From: Lewinellaceae bacterium
GTDB lineage: Bacteria; Bacteroidota; Bacteroidia; Chitinophagales; Saprospiraceae
Assembly: GCA_020636045.1 (NCBI GenBank)
Contig: JACJYP010000003.1
Location: forward strand, 458,925-522,924
Direction of reading: 5' to 3'
DNA length: 64,000 nucleotides
In this document: piece after piece, positions 52,020 through 60,951 of the stretch
Position numbering within the stretch: the stretch's first letter is position 1
Layout: each line of letters opens with the position of its first letter
Made by a program: the position numbers and the translations under genes
Notes under the pieces: generated by a model
Told to the model about the DNA's origin: nothing
The model's input: the letters and a program-made list of their open reading frames with translations, nothing else
Database searches by the model: none

Positions 52020-52184
52020 GCGTGGCGGGCGGCGGCAAAAAAATTGCCGGCCTCCCGGCGCTGCTGCCGTGCTAATGGTATGCGCAAGTCGTAGCAAACG
52101 GATGTTTGTCCCGGCAATTGGGGCCGATCATCCAAAAAGCCGCGCAGCAGGCCGATCTCGACCGGCAGATTCGGCGAACTTCCC

Positions 52185-52192
52185 TACTTTTG
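52185..52192 (+). promoter_or_regulatory. -7 element for the lipoprotein methyltransferase
   Basis: TACTTTTG matches TAnnTTTG and ends 20 bases before the ATG at 52213. It supports that start over earlier in-frame codons. Confidence 0.55.
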
Positions 52193-52212
52193 TTGCGTTC
52201 TATTCAAATAAC

Positions 52213-52974
52213 ATGAAGCGCTACTTACCAAATTTCTGTGTTGGAGTGCTGGCAGCTGCGCTGATTGCCTGCGGCCGCAATACTCCGGACACAGCCGAAA
52301 CGCCGTCGCTCCTCCCGGAACGACCCGCGCCTGCCGCCACGGTATCGGAACCGGTGCCTATCCCCAAAACGGGCGAAGGCAATTTTGAAAACCTGGTCGC
52401 CGACTACGAAAGCAAGGACCGCGGCATCTGGCAAAAACCCGAACTGGTGATCTCGTTGCTGGGCGACCTGACCGACAAAACCGTGGCTGATATCGGGGCC
52501 GGTACCGGATATTTTACTTTTCGCATCGTACCCAGGGCAGAAAAAGTGATCGGGATCGACATCGACGAGCGCTTTATCCGCTTTCTGGACAGCGTGAAAG
52601 TGCGCCTGCCGGTACGCTACCGCGACCGCTTCGAAAGCCGCCTGGCTCGCCCGGACGACCCGTGCCTGGCCCCTGACGAAGCCGATGCGGTGATCATTGT
52701 AAATACTTACGGCTATATCCGGCAGCGGGTAAAATACCTGCAAACACTTTTAAAAGGGATCGCTCCCGGAGGTACCCTGCTGATCATCGACTTCAAGAAA
52801 AACAACCTGCCGATCGGGCCTTCCGACGAATTCAAGGTATCGCTCGTGCAGGCGGAAAAGGAGCTCGAGGAGGCGGGTTTTACCGTTGAAAAAATTGACA
52901 AGGAAGCGCTGGACTATCAGTACATCATTCTGGCCTCTAAACCTTTAAAACCGCAACACGACGGGAGCCGGTAA
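52213..52974 (+). CDS. Class I SAM-dependent methyltransferase with lipoprotein signal
   Basis: 253 residues. N-terminus MKRYLPNFCVGVLAAALIAC, a lipoprotein signal with Cys20, then a low-complexity Pro/Glu/Thr linker (about 25-52). The Rossmann domain follows: SAM motif VADIGAGTGYFTF at 91-103, acidic end IGIDIDERF, and motif IV-like DAVIIVNTYGYI. The post-linker body looks like a normal methyltransferase (EGNFENLVADYESKDRGIW). SAM is cytosolic, so export of such an enzyme is puzzling. A promoter at 52185 confirms the start, so the signal is not an artefact of start choice. The M50 gene begins 31 bases downstream. Confidence 0.85.
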   Translation: MKRYLPNFCVGVLAAALIACGRNTPDTAETPSLLPERPAPAATVSEPVPIPKTGEGNFENLVADYESKDRGIWQKPELVISLLGDLTDKTVADIGAGTGYFTFRIVPRAEKVIGIDIDERFIRFLDSVKVRLPVRYRDRFESRLARPDDPCLAPDEADAVIIVNTYGYIRQRVKYLQTLLKGIAPGGTLLIIDFKKNNLPIGPSDEFKVSLVQAEKELEEAGFTVEKIDKEALDYQYIILASKPLKPQHDGSR

Positions 52975-53005
52975 CCCGTCCGGCTGCCGCTAGCGTCACA
53001 TCGAT

Positions 53006-54178
53006 ATGCGTGGTTCACTGAAACTTTTTACCTGGTTCGGCATTCCCGTGCACCTGCACTGGACCTTTGGCCTGATCTTTCTGTATGCACTATGGGTCGG
53101 TCACGCCAATGAACTTGACTGGATCGGCACGATCTGGCTGATGGGCTTTTTCATCGCCCTTTTTACCTGTGTTTTGCTGCATGAGTACGGGCATTCGCTG
53201 ACGGCCCGCCGCTATGGCGTTGAAACGCGCGACATCATACTGACCCCGATCGGCGGCATTGCCCGCCTCGAAAAAATGCCTGAAAAACCCATGCAGGAGT
53301 TTCTGGTGGCCATCGCCGGGCCTATGGTCAACGTGGTGATCGCGGCGCTTCTGTTCGGACTGAGCATGCTGATCTTCGATGGAGAGCGATGGGAACTGTT
53401 CAAATGGTTCCTGAGGGACCAGCTCCTGCTCTCGGGCGGCGAAGATGCCGGCGACGTGATGGAGGAGTCTGGCATTGCGCTTTCGGGCATCCTGTTTTAC
53501 CTGCCGGTGCTCGTAGCCACAAATATTGCGCTTGTCGTCTTTAACCTGATCCCCGCTTTTCCGATGGACGGCGGCCGCATCTTCCGCTCGCTGCTGGCCA
53601 TGCGCATCGGCCGGGTGCGCGCCACAAAAATGGCCGCCCTGCTGGGGCAGGTCATCGCCGTGGTCTTCATCGTCACGGGCGTGCTCAACTGGCAGAGCGC
53701 ATCCACACTCACCCTGATCGGCTTTTTTGTGTTCATCACCGCGCGCACGGAAAATTCAATGGTCCAGCTCGACGATATCCTGCGCCGCTATAAAGCCCGC
53801 GACCTGTTGCGGCGGCATTACACGCGGCTGCACGACAACGACTGGATGAAAACGCCGGTCGAATTGATCCGCCACGGCCTGGAGCGGAATTTTCTGGTGT
53901 TCGACCTGACGGACCGCCTGATGGGAACGCTGGGCGAAGAAGAGATCGTCGCGGCGATCAAGAAAGGGGACTACAGCGCCGAGATCGGGCAGTATATGCA
54001 AAAAGTGGAACTGGTCAGCATAGAAGAGTCGCTACAATACGTGTATTACCTGTTGCAGCAACGCGGTGTGCCGATCATCGGCGTGATGGATGGCGGAGAA
54101 CTGGCGGGCGTGATCGACGACGCCGGTTTTCAGCATTTCATGCGCCTGGAAAATGCCACGACCGGCAAGCGCCGCTGA
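53006..54178 (+). CDS. M50 family site-2-type intramembrane metalloprotease
   Basis: 390 residues. HExxH is His59-Glu60-Tyr-Gly-His63 (LLHEYGHSLTARRYGV) in the second membrane region, and the third ligand is Asp188 (FNLIPAFPMDGGRIFRSLLA). Further membrane segments lie at about 108-126, 158-180 and 205-240. Residues about 250-390 resemble a CBS-like domain (ARTENSMVQLDDILRRYKAR, GVPIIGVMDGGELAGVIDDA). Site-2 proteases cut substrates in the inner membrane, and CBS-like tails may sense nucleotides. Likely the same transcript as the lipoprotein methyltransferase. The 3' end abuts the convergent retropepsin gene. Confidence 0.9.
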   Translation: MRGSLKLFTWFGIPVHLHWTFGLIFLYALWVGHANELDWIGTIWLMGFFIALFTCVLLHEYGHSLTARRYGVETRDIILTPIGGIARLEKMPEKPMQEFLVAIAGPMVNVVIAALLFGLSMLIFDGERWELFKWFLRDQLLLSGGEDAGDVMEESGIALSGILFYLPVLVATNIALVVFNLIPAFPMDGGRIFRSLLAMRIGRVRATKMAALLGQVIAVVFIVTGVLNWQSASTLTLIGFFVFITARTENSMVQLDDILRRYKARDLLRRHYTRLHDNDWMKTPVELIRHGLERNFLVFDLTDRLMGTLGEEEIVAAIKKGDYSAEIGQYMQKVELVSIEESLQYVYYLLQQRGVPIIGVMDGGELAGVIDDAGFQHFMRLENATTGKRR

Positions 54179-55411
54179 TCAGATCAGGTCGCGGAGCACG
54201 ATCCTCTTTTTCATGCGTTTCCCGTCGCGTTTTATGATGATCTTGACCTTTTTCCCGGGTTTTTTCTGAAAAATACGCTGCACATCGCCCAGCGATAAAA
54301 ATGCTGCGGGCGCGATCCCGATCCTTTTGATCTCGTCTCCTTTGCGAATATCCGCCTCTGCTGCCGGAGAGTTATCGATCACGCCCTGCACGACAAATTT
54401 GCCAAAACCCGGACCGGTGGCGATCACGATCAGGCCGCTGCGGTCGTACACGAATTCATTCCTGAAATTGCGGGCCGGTTTGAGCCACATGGTGGAGTTC
54501 TGGTAGTCGAAGATCACGGAAAAACGCCCCAGCAGGGTATTGCCGATCAGGCCGTTGCGCCCGTGCAAATACTCCTCGTTCATGGTACTGTCGAGCGTCT
54601 GGAAATACGTGACGATGTTCTTTTCCGAAAACTTGCCGAGATCCAGCTGGAATACCCGGCCGGTAAAGCCCTCCAGATAGCCGCCCAGCCCCATTCCGAT
54701 ATTGGTGGTGATGGCGTTGTCGGGCGGATGTACGAGCGGGTGGGTGTTGCTGAACATCAGCAACGGAAGCCCTGCGCCCGTATCGATCAGGAGTTTGATC
54801 GGCGCGATGGAATCCGGCCGCAGGTAAAAGCGGGAATTCATGTAAATTTTGTTCCGGTACACCTCGATCGGGATCGGCTCGTATCCGTCTTCCCTGATCT
54901 TGAAAGACTCCCGGTCGTAGAGCGTAATGATCCTGCGGTCGTAATTGATGCGGATGATGTATTTTGAAAAGGCATTGGCCGACAGGATACCATGCACGTC
55001 AATGCCGGCGTATTCTTCGAAGCGGAAGTAGTCTTCCTGCAGGACGAGAATATCTTCTCTGGGCGCCGAAACCTTGTCGGGGATGTCGAAGCGGATGCGG
55101 CGCGCCAGATAGGCCACCAGGTCGGTTTTGAGGTCGGAGCCTTTTACGCGAAATTCTTTCTCATACGTCACGCGCATCAGGTCGCTTATTTCGCGCTTGC
55201 TCAGGATGGTGTGCTCTGCGCCGGTGTCGAAAATGAATTTGAGGGGAAAAACGCCGTTGAAGCGTACGGTGATGATGATAAAATTGTTGATGTAGTCGAA
55301 AGGGATATCGACCTGCTTTTGCCCTGCCGGCATAAAAAAACCTCCCTGGGCGGCTATCGGCGATACCGTCGGGCATAGCAGGGCCAACATGAGTATTACG
55401 GTTTTAATCAT
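54179..55411 (-). CDS. Retropepsin-like aspartyl protease with PDZ domain, exported
   Basis: 410 residues. Signal peptide MIKTVILMLALLCPTVSPIA. Two aspartyl protease half-domains: Asp62 (IFDTGAEHTIL) and Asp210 (LLIDTGAGLPLLMF). The C-terminal PDZ domain is at about 330-405 (VQGVIDNSPAAEADIRKGDE, LGDVQRIFQKKPGKKVKI). Homologues are periplasmic/secreted aspartyl-protease-family proteins of Bacteroidota. The activity is unproven. The stop is immediately beside the M50 stop on the opposite strand. Confidence 0.88.
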   Translation of the reverse strand: MIKTVILMLALLCPTVSPIAAQGGFFMPAGQKQVDIPFDYINNFIIITVRFNGVFPLKFIFDTGAEHTILSKREISDLMRVTYEKEFRVKGSDLKTDLVAYLARRIRFDIPDKVSAPREDILVLQEDYFRFEEYAGIDVHGILSANAFSKYIIRINYDRRIITLYDRESFKIREDGYEPIPIEVYRNKIYMNSRFYLRPDSIAPIKLLIDTGAGLPLLMFSNTHPLVHPPDNAITTNIGMGLGGYLEGFTGRVFQLDLGKFSEKNIVTYFQTLDSTMNEEYLHGRNGLIGNTLLGRFSVIFDYQNSTMWLKPARNFRNEFVYDRSGLIVIATGPGFGKFVVQGVIDNSPAAEADIRKGDEIKRIGIAPAAFLSLGDVQRIFQKKPGKKVKIIIKRDGKRMKKRIVLRDLI

Positions 55412-55523
55412 CGGGCCAGGAGCACTCGTCTTTGCCGGGCAATTTAACCGTTTTGCCGCATTTCATTTCCTTTTTTAGTTGAAAGCGCCTTTTCAGGGGT
55501 TCAGTGTTTGCCCCTGGGCATCA

Positions 55524-56957
55524 TCAGATGCGGAAACCCCATACGACCGGCAGCAGCGTGTATAAAAAAACGAGCAGCAGCAGGATGGCCACCAGATCGA
55601 GCAGAAAGCCGGCTTTCGCCATGTCGCGGGTGCTCAGGTAGCCCGAACCGAACACAATGGTGTTGGGCGCTGTGGCTACCGGAAGCCCGAAACCGAACGA
55701 GGCGGCAAGGGTGGCGCTGAGCAGCAGTCCGAACGGATGCACATGGATGCCGATGGCAAGGGTGGCCAGTACGTTCATCATCATGGAAGCGGTGGCGATG
55801 TTGCTGGCCACTTCGCTCAGCAGGACCACGACGCTCAGTACGGTAAAAAGGATCGCAACATGCGAGAGCGTGTTCAGTCCGTGCATTTGCGCGCCCATCC
55901 ATGCCGCCAGTCCGCTGTCATCAAACCCCTTCGAGATGGTGAGCCCGCCGCCGAACAGCAGCACAATGCCCCAGGGGATGCGGATGGCGGTATCCCAGTC
56001 GAGCAGCGGTTTCTGCTCCTCTCCCGAGGGGACCAGGAAAAGCAGGATGGCGCCGGTCACCGCCACCACGGTGTCATTGCTGTTGGGCAGCCACTTGTAC
56101 CAGAGCAGCGACCCCGTGATCCAGGCCAGGATAACGGTGCCGAAGAGCCAGATCAGGCGCCGCTCAGGGGCGGTTATTTTGCCGAGCAACGCCAGTTCGG
56201 AGCGCACGGTGGCGCGGGTTTCGTGTGCGTCTGCCGTATTTTTTTTCAAGGGAAACAACCGGATCAGCAACACCCAGCAGGCGAGCAGGAGGGTGGTTGC
56301 AAAGGGCAGGCCGAAGAGGAACCACTGCCAGAATGATACCTGTGTGCCGAATTTTTCCTTGACGTATGAAAGGAAAATGGCGTTGGTGGGCGTGCCGATC
56401 AGTGTCGCCAGCCCCCCGATCGAGCAGGCGTAGCCTACGCCGAGCAGCAGCGCCTTCTGAAAGTTCAGGTGATGGGCGTCATCGCTGCTTGTCGTAGAGG
56501 CCGCCACAGCAATTGCGACGGGCGTCATCATGACGGCGGTGGCAGTATTGGTGATCCACATCGAAATAAATGCCGAAGCGACCATGAATCCGAGCACCAT
56601 GCGTGCGGGATTGCTGCCCAGCCAATAGACCATGCTCAGGGCAATACGCCGGTGCAGGTTCCAGCGTTCGATGGTCTTGCCAAAGAAAAAGCCGGCGATG
56701 AACAGAAAGATGATCTCGTCGCCGTATTTGCCCGATATTGCTTTCAGCGGCGCCACGCCGCATAGCGGGAACAATACCAGGGGCAGCAACGAGGTCACGG
56801 CGAGGTTGACGGGCTCGGCGATCCACCAGGCCGCCACCCAGGCCGTGATGGCCGCCGTCGTTTTGGCCGCTGCGGGCATGCCTTCGGGCAGGGGGATCAG
56901 CAGGATCAGCAGGAACAGGGTCGGCCCCGAGAGCAGGGCGATCAGGCGTCGGTTCAT
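55524..56957 (-). CDS. SLC13/DASS family anion-sodium symporter
   Basis: 477 residues. About eleven membrane segments. The two SNT-type substrate/sodium motifs are MWITNTATAVMMTPV near 134 and VATAPNTIVFGSG near 425, plus NIATASMMMN and IGTPTNAIFLSYV. DASS transporters move dicarboxylates, citrate or sulfate with sodium across the inner membrane. The residue pattern does not fix the substrate for me. Start MNRRLIALLSGPTLF. It stands alone. Confidence 0.92.
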   Translation of the reverse strand: MNRRLIALLSGPTLFLLILLIPLPEGMPAAAKTTAAITAWVAAWWIAEPVNLAVTSLLPLVLFPLCGVAPLKAISGKYGDEIIFLFIAGFFFGKTIERWNLHRRIALSMVYWLGSNPARMVLGFMVASAFISMWITNTATAVMMTPVAIAVAASTTSSDDAHHLNFQKALLLGVGYACSIGGLATLIGTPTNAIFLSYVKEKFGTQVSFWQWFLFGLPFATTLLLACWVLLIRLFPLKKNTADAHETRATVRSELALLGKITAPERRLIWLFGTVILAWITGSLLWYKWLPNSNDTVVAVTGAILLFLVPSGEEQKPLLDWDTAIRIPWGIVLLFGGGLTISKGFDDSGLAAWMGAQMHGLNTLSHVAILFTVLSVVVLLSEVASNIATASMMMNVLATLAIGIHVHPFGLLLSATLAASFGFGLPVATAPNTIVFGSGYLSTRDMAKAGFLLDLVAILLLLVFLYTLLPVVWGFRI

Positions 56958-57064
56958 GATGCATTTGAAAAGTTGCGCTCAAGAAACCGCGTTTTTGGAA
57001 AAATAAAAACGGTTTTGACGATCCAGTCGCCAAAACCGCTCATTTTTTCCTCCCGGGAGGCCGG

Positions 57065-57478
57065 TCAGCAAAATTGCTCGTACGCCGCCTGCAGGTTTGC
57101 TGCGATCGCCTCCGCGGGGCGGCCTTCGATATGCCTGCGCTCGAGGAAATGCACGAGTTTGCCGTCCTTGAACAGGGCGATGCTCGGCGATGAAGGCGGA
57201 TAGGGCAGCAGAAATTCACGCGCTTTGGCGGTAGCTTCCACATCTACGCCGGCGAAAACGGTGTACAGTTTTTCGGGGCGTTTTTCACTTGCCAGCGAGC
57301 GTTTGGCGCCCGGGCGTGCCATGGCGGCCGCACAGCCGCACACGCTGTTCACTACGAGCAGTGCCGTGCCTTGCTGGTTATCAAATACCTGTTCCACATC
57401 GGCAGGAGTGCTGAGCGATTCGAATCCGTGATCGGTCAGGTCCTGCGCCATGGGTGTCGTGAGTGCGATCGGGTACAT
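57065..57478 (-). CDS. Bacilliredoxin, BrxA/BrxB family
   Basis: 137 residues. Thioredoxin-fold with the CGC motif Cys47-Gly-Cys49 (VVNSVCGCAAAMARPG), then DVEATAKAREFL, PPSSPSIALFKDGKLV and a conserved RRHIEGRPAEAIAANL. Bacilliredoxins remove bacillithiol from mixed disulfides in the cytoplasm. Some Bacteroidota make bacillithiol, so a thiol redox role is expected. A degenerate -7 (one mismatch) is at 57534-57541. Confidence 0.9.
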   Translation of the reverse strand: MYPIALTTPMAQDLTDHGFESLSTPADVEQVFDNQQGTALLVVNSVCGCAAAMARPGAKRSLASEKRPEKLYTVFAGVDVEATAKAREFLLPYPPSSPSIALFKDGKLVHFLERRHIEGRPAEAIAANLQAAYEQFC

Positions 57479-57609
57479 ATTATGATGTATGCGTTTTGTA
57501 AGTGTAAATGTGATGTTTCTGAAATATCAGGCAACAAAGATGCAAAGCGAAAACAGGAAACAGGCCGCATTGTTCGCCCGAACACACAGTTTCGGGCGCT
57601 GCGGTTTCC

Positions 57610-58842
57610 TTACTGGAACGTCACGTCGAGGGTCTTTTCTCCGTTTTCGCGCTTCACTTTTACCGTAGTGCTGTCGCCTTTGCTGAAAGCGGAAAGCGCC
57701 TTCATGTAGTCCTGGATATTTTTGACCTCGAAATCGCCGAGCCCGATGATCACGTCGCCTTTCAGCATTCCGGCCTTTGAAGCCGTTTTGCCGTCGGTGA
57801 CACCGTCCACGTGCACGCCTTCTCCTTCCCAGGTATAATCGGGCATAATGCCGAGGGTCACTTTGAACCGCGGCGTATTTTCCTGTTTGGCTTTTGTCGC
57901 CTGGAACGTCAGTTTGGGTGTTTTGTCGAGCGATTCGATCATGCGGATCGCAAAACCGAGCACCTCGGCTTCCCCGGCGAAGTTCACTTTTTCTATGTCG
58001 TCGCTGGGTTTGTGGTAGTCGGAATGCTGACCCGTGAAGAAAAACAGAACGGGTATGTCTTTCAGGTAAAAGGAAGTGTGGTCGCTGGGGCCGATGCCGG
58101 CGCTGTCGAGCCGGACGCCCAGCTCGCCTTTCAGGCTGTTGATGGCGGGCACGAAGTCGGGCGCGGTGCCGACGCCGCCTACCATGATGCGTTTTTCTTC
58201 ATTGAGCCGGCCGATCATGTCGAGGTTGACCATAAAACTCACTTTCGAAAGGTCGATACTGGGGTTGTCCGTGAATTTTTTGGAACCGTAGAGCCCCAGT
58301 TCCTCCCCTGAAAAGCACAGGAACAGGAAGTTGTGCTGCTCGCGGATGCCGTTTCCGGCAAAATAGCGGGCGAGTTCGATGACGCCCGCCGTGCCGCTGG
58401 CATTGTCGTCGGCGCCGTTGTGTATTTTTCCTTCGGGGTTGGCGTCGAGGGAATTGTGATCGTGGCCGAGGCCGAGGTGATCGTAGTGCGCGCCGATCAC
58501 GATGGTGTGTTCCGCGTGGTTGTCGAGGTAAGCGGCCACGTTGCGGCTTTGGATGGCCGGAGCCGATTCGTCGACGCCGCCATGCGGGTCTTTCGGCTTT
58601 TTAAAAGTAAATTCGTGGTAGTAGGAGCCGTTGCCGCCCATTTTTTCGAGGCCGATCTTTTTGAACTGTTTGGCGATATACGCGGCGGCTTTTTCTTCTT
58701 CTTTGGTGCCCGTGCCCCGGCCTTTCAGTTTGTCGGAAGCCAGGAAACCGACGTGCTTCCGGAGGTTCTGTTCGGAAATGTTTTGCGAGAAGAGCGGCTG
58801 CAGGGAGAACATCAGCGCCGCCAATACGAGGGTGAACTTCAT
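57610..58842 (-). CDS. M28 family zinc aminopeptidase with PDZ domain
   Basis: 410 residues from the ATG at 58840-58842. Signal peptide MKFTLVLAALMFSLQPLF, cut near SQN. Zinc ligands and catalytic residues sit in GAHYDHLGLG, GADDNASGTAGV, CFSGEELGLYG, VNLDMIGRL and the late HTSFYL/GQHSDYHKPSDD region. The C-terminal PDZ module is at about 325-405 (ASKAGMLKGDVIIGLGDFEV, FSKGDSTTVKVKRENGEK). Periplasmic or secreted peptidase of broad function. -7 element TACCTTTG at 58862-58869. Confidence 0.92.
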   Translation of the reverse strand: MKFTLVLAALMFSLQPLFSQNISEQNLRKHVGFLASDKLKGRGTGTKEEEKAAAYIAKQFKKIGLEKMGGNGSYYHEFTFKKPKDPHGGVDESAPAIQSRNVAAYLDNHAEHTIVIGAHYDHLGLGHDHNSLDANPEGKIHNGADDNASGTAGVIELARYFAGNGIREQHNFLFLCFSGEELGLYGSKKFTDNPSIDLSKVSFMVNLDMIGRLNEEKRIMVGGVGTAPDFVPAINSLKGELGVRLDSAGIGPSDHTSFYLKDIPVLFFFTGQHSDYHKPSDDIEKVNFAGEAEVLGFAIRMIESLDKTPKLTFQATKAKQENTPRFKVTLGIMPDYTWEGEGVHVDGVTDGKTASKAGMLKGDVIIGLGDFEVKNIQDYMKALSAFSKGDSTTVKVKRENGEKTLDVTFQ

Positions 58843-58861
58843 TCGATCGATATTTTGACCG

Positions 58862-58869
58862 CAAAGGTA
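58862..58869 (-). promoter_or_regulatory. -7 element of the M28 peptidase gene
   Basis: TACCTTTG on the minus strand, 19 bases upstream of the ATG at 58842. Earlier in-frame ATGs would precede the transcript start. Confidence 0.55.
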
Positions 58870-59092
58870 AGAACGTGTTCGGGATTTTATTGCCGGGCCC
58901 GAAAAGTGTCTTTTTTGCCTGTTTTTCACCTTTTTTCACTTACATAGTCACCGCTATGCGCCTGAAAAAACGCGCAAAACAGGCTAAAAATCCATCCTTT
59001 CGGTCTCCTGCATAAAACCCCGAACACGTTCTAAGCAGCGCAACCCGAGCGAAAGGCCACGATTCCGTCAAAATCAGCGAAAAATGCAGTTG

Positions 59093-59812
59093 TCAGGGGG
59101 CTGTCTCCGTTTCGGCATTCACAGAGGCCGGAAACCAGCACAATTTGTCGAGCATATCGGTATTGCCGGGGAAAATGTTGAGGTCCACTTTTTCGGAAAT
59201 GCCGTCGAGGCAGCCTTCGTTGCTGTGCTGCCAGATGTCCCAGCGCTTGCCGGTGGTCAGGAAGGGGCGCTCATCGGAATAGCGGGCGATCCAGAGCGGA
59301 TACTGCTCGAAATGGCCGGCGAGGTAGCGCTCGTAGAAAAACTGGTTGGTATAAATGATGGGCTTGATGCCGAGGTGCGATTCCACCAGTTGCAGCCAGA
59401 TATGCGCTTCTTCGCGCATGATCTCTTCGGGGATGCCGTCGGTACGTTCGATGTCGAGCACCGGCGCGATGTCGCCGGGCTTCATGTCTACCGTTTTCAG
59501 GAAATTAATGGCCTGTTCGTAGCCGCACCCGTATGCGCGGAAAAAGTGATAGGCGCCGCGTCGCACGCCGAGGCGGCGCAGCGATGTCCAGTTGCTGCAG
59601 AACATGCTGTCGCGATAGTCGTGGCCTTCCGTCGCTTTTACAAAGGCAAAATCAAGCGCGTGCTTGTACACCACCGTATCCCATTCGATCTGCTTCTGGT
59701 AATGTGATACATCCACGCCCTGCAACTCCATGGTGGAGTATTGCCGGGAGGAAGCGTTGTAACCGCTCCACAGCGGGGAAAAAATGAAGAGGAAGAGTGT
59801 AAAAAGCCTCAT
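59093..59812 (-). CDS. GH25 family lysozyme, secreted
   Basis: 239 residues from the ATG at 59810-59812. Signal peptide MRLFTLFLFIFSPLW. The GH25 fold has the entry GVDVSHYQKQIEW with catalytic Asp region, then VKATEGHDYRD, GAYHFFRA, the catalytic LDIERTDG (Asp-x-Glu), PIIYTNQFF, and WDIWQHSNEG. It cleaves peptidoglycan at N-acetylmuramic acid bonds. An exported copy could act on the cell's own wall or on other bacteria. Nothing in the neighbourhood ties it to an immunity gene. Confidence 0.93.
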   Translation of the reverse strand: MRLFTLFLFIFSPLWSGYNASSRQYSTMELQGVDVSHYQKQIEWDTVVYKHALDFAFVKATEGHDYRDSMFCSNWTSLRRLGVRRGAYHFFRAYGCGYEQAINFLKTVDMKPGDIAPVLDIERTDGIPEEIMREEAHIWLQLVESHLGIKPIIYTNQFFYERYLAGHFEQYPLWIARYSDERPFLTTGKRWDIWQHSNEGCLDGISEKVDLNIFPGNTDMLDKLCWFPASVNAETETAP

Positions 59813-60359
59813 GCGCAAAAAATACAACGGCGAAAGTACGGTTTCAGTCGCGGCATGCGGGAGCATTAACTTCCCGTTTGGCCCTTCTGCGACAATACGG
59901 ACCTGTACAAAATCCGCGCCGGAATCGCCGGTCCGCGCTTCGCCATTGTCATGACCAGGCCGGGTACTTTCGACATTATCCGGCCTGGCAGAGCAAAAAA
60001 TGCATGTAACAATTTTTACCCGAAAAAATATTCTTTATGACCAGGTATTGTAGATGTTTGTTTTGGTTTTCAGGATTATGCAAAATGCTGTTATTTGCCG
60101 ATAGCACACCTTCCTTCGCGCCAAATGGATCTCTTCTGAAATCATGATCCTGATATTTGATCATTCCTCAGGAACTTCTTTTGTACTTTCCTGACCGATC
60201 GCTTATTTTTGATCATCGGTAAAACAAGGCTGCAAAGTATTGGTGGAGGCGGCGGTTTTGCCGGCGGGGGGCGTCGTGTGAAATGTAGATGTTCCGATGC
60301 ATGGCCTCTCCTCAGCATGGCGAAATGATCACATTTGTTCCTTTTCAAAACTTATAACG
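59813..60359. other. Low-GC non-coding spacer between divergent genes
   Basis: About 547 bases with visibly more A/T than the rest of the window in 59985-60230. No convincing gene, RNA or mobile remnant could be recognised. Small open frames on the minus strand have no signal and low-complexity proline sequence. Confidence 0.5.
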
Positions 60360-60818
60360 ATGAACCTGAAATCTTTTTTACCCGTCCTTCTTATCGGCAT
60401 TTTCCTTTGCGACCATGCAGCCGCTCAATGCATCAACGGCACCAAAAGTTACCCCATCTACAAGAAAGGCGCTGAACTGGTGAGCGCGATCGACGAAAAA
60501 GGGATGGAGATCGTGCGGATCGAATACGATCTGATCTTCACTTCCAAAGAAACCTTTCGCCAGCTCACTTCCGATTGGGAATATGTCATTTTTGCCTTTG
60601 CCGACGATGGCGTGAAAGATGTCGACCTGAAAATTTACGAATACGACTCCATGCTTGAAAAATATACACTTGTAAAAAAGGACAACTCCACGGAAGGCAC
60701 GGCGGTGCTTTCGATCAAGCCGGAGAAGACTGGCCTGTACAAGATCGAGGTGATCGCCTACGAATTTCACGAAGGCTACAACGCGGCGCGCTACGGGCTT
60801 TTTATCGTGCATGAATGA
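60360..60818 (+). CDS. Small secreted protein of unknown function
   Basis: 152 residues from the ATG at 60360. Signal peptide MNLKSFLPVLLIGIFLCD, cut near AAAQC. The mature part is a single beta-sandwich-like domain (VRIEYDLIFTSKETFRQL, DVDLKIYEYDSMLEKYTLVK, YKIEVIAYEFHEGYNAARYG). I cannot name the family. It resembles short T9SS-era secreted proteins but has no sorting domain. A 10-bp hairpin follows the stop. Confidence 0.75.
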   Translation: MNLKSFLPVLLIGIFLCDHAAAQCINGTKSYPIYKKGAELVSAIDEKGMEIVRIEYDLIFTSKETFRQLTSDWEYVIFAFADDGVKDVDLKIYEYDSMLEKYTLVKKDNSTEGTAVLSIKPEKTGLYKIEVIAYEFHEGYNAARYGLFIVHE

Positions 60819-60850
60819 AGCCTTCGGCAGGTATAAATCAAGCAGCGACA

Positions 60851-60885
60851 CGACGGCGGACCGCATCTTAAGCGATCCGCCGTCG
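60851..60885 (+). terminator. Hairpin after the small secreted gene
   Basis: CGACGGCGGA / TCCGCCGTCG, a perfect 10-bp stem with a 15-base loop, followed by CAATTTTG. It has a weak T-tract, so it is a plausible but not strong terminator. Confidence 0.55.
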
Positions 60886-60951
60886 CAATTTTGTGCCGTC
60901 GGCACCATCGGTCTTTGCAGGTTTAGCCTTTCATTTTCAACCTTCCTTCCC

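Noticed and set aside
59093..60359. GH25 lysozyme with low-GC spacer as an effector/immunity locus
   Set aside because: No immunity-like gene is adjacent, and GH25 enzymes also act in ordinary wall turnover.
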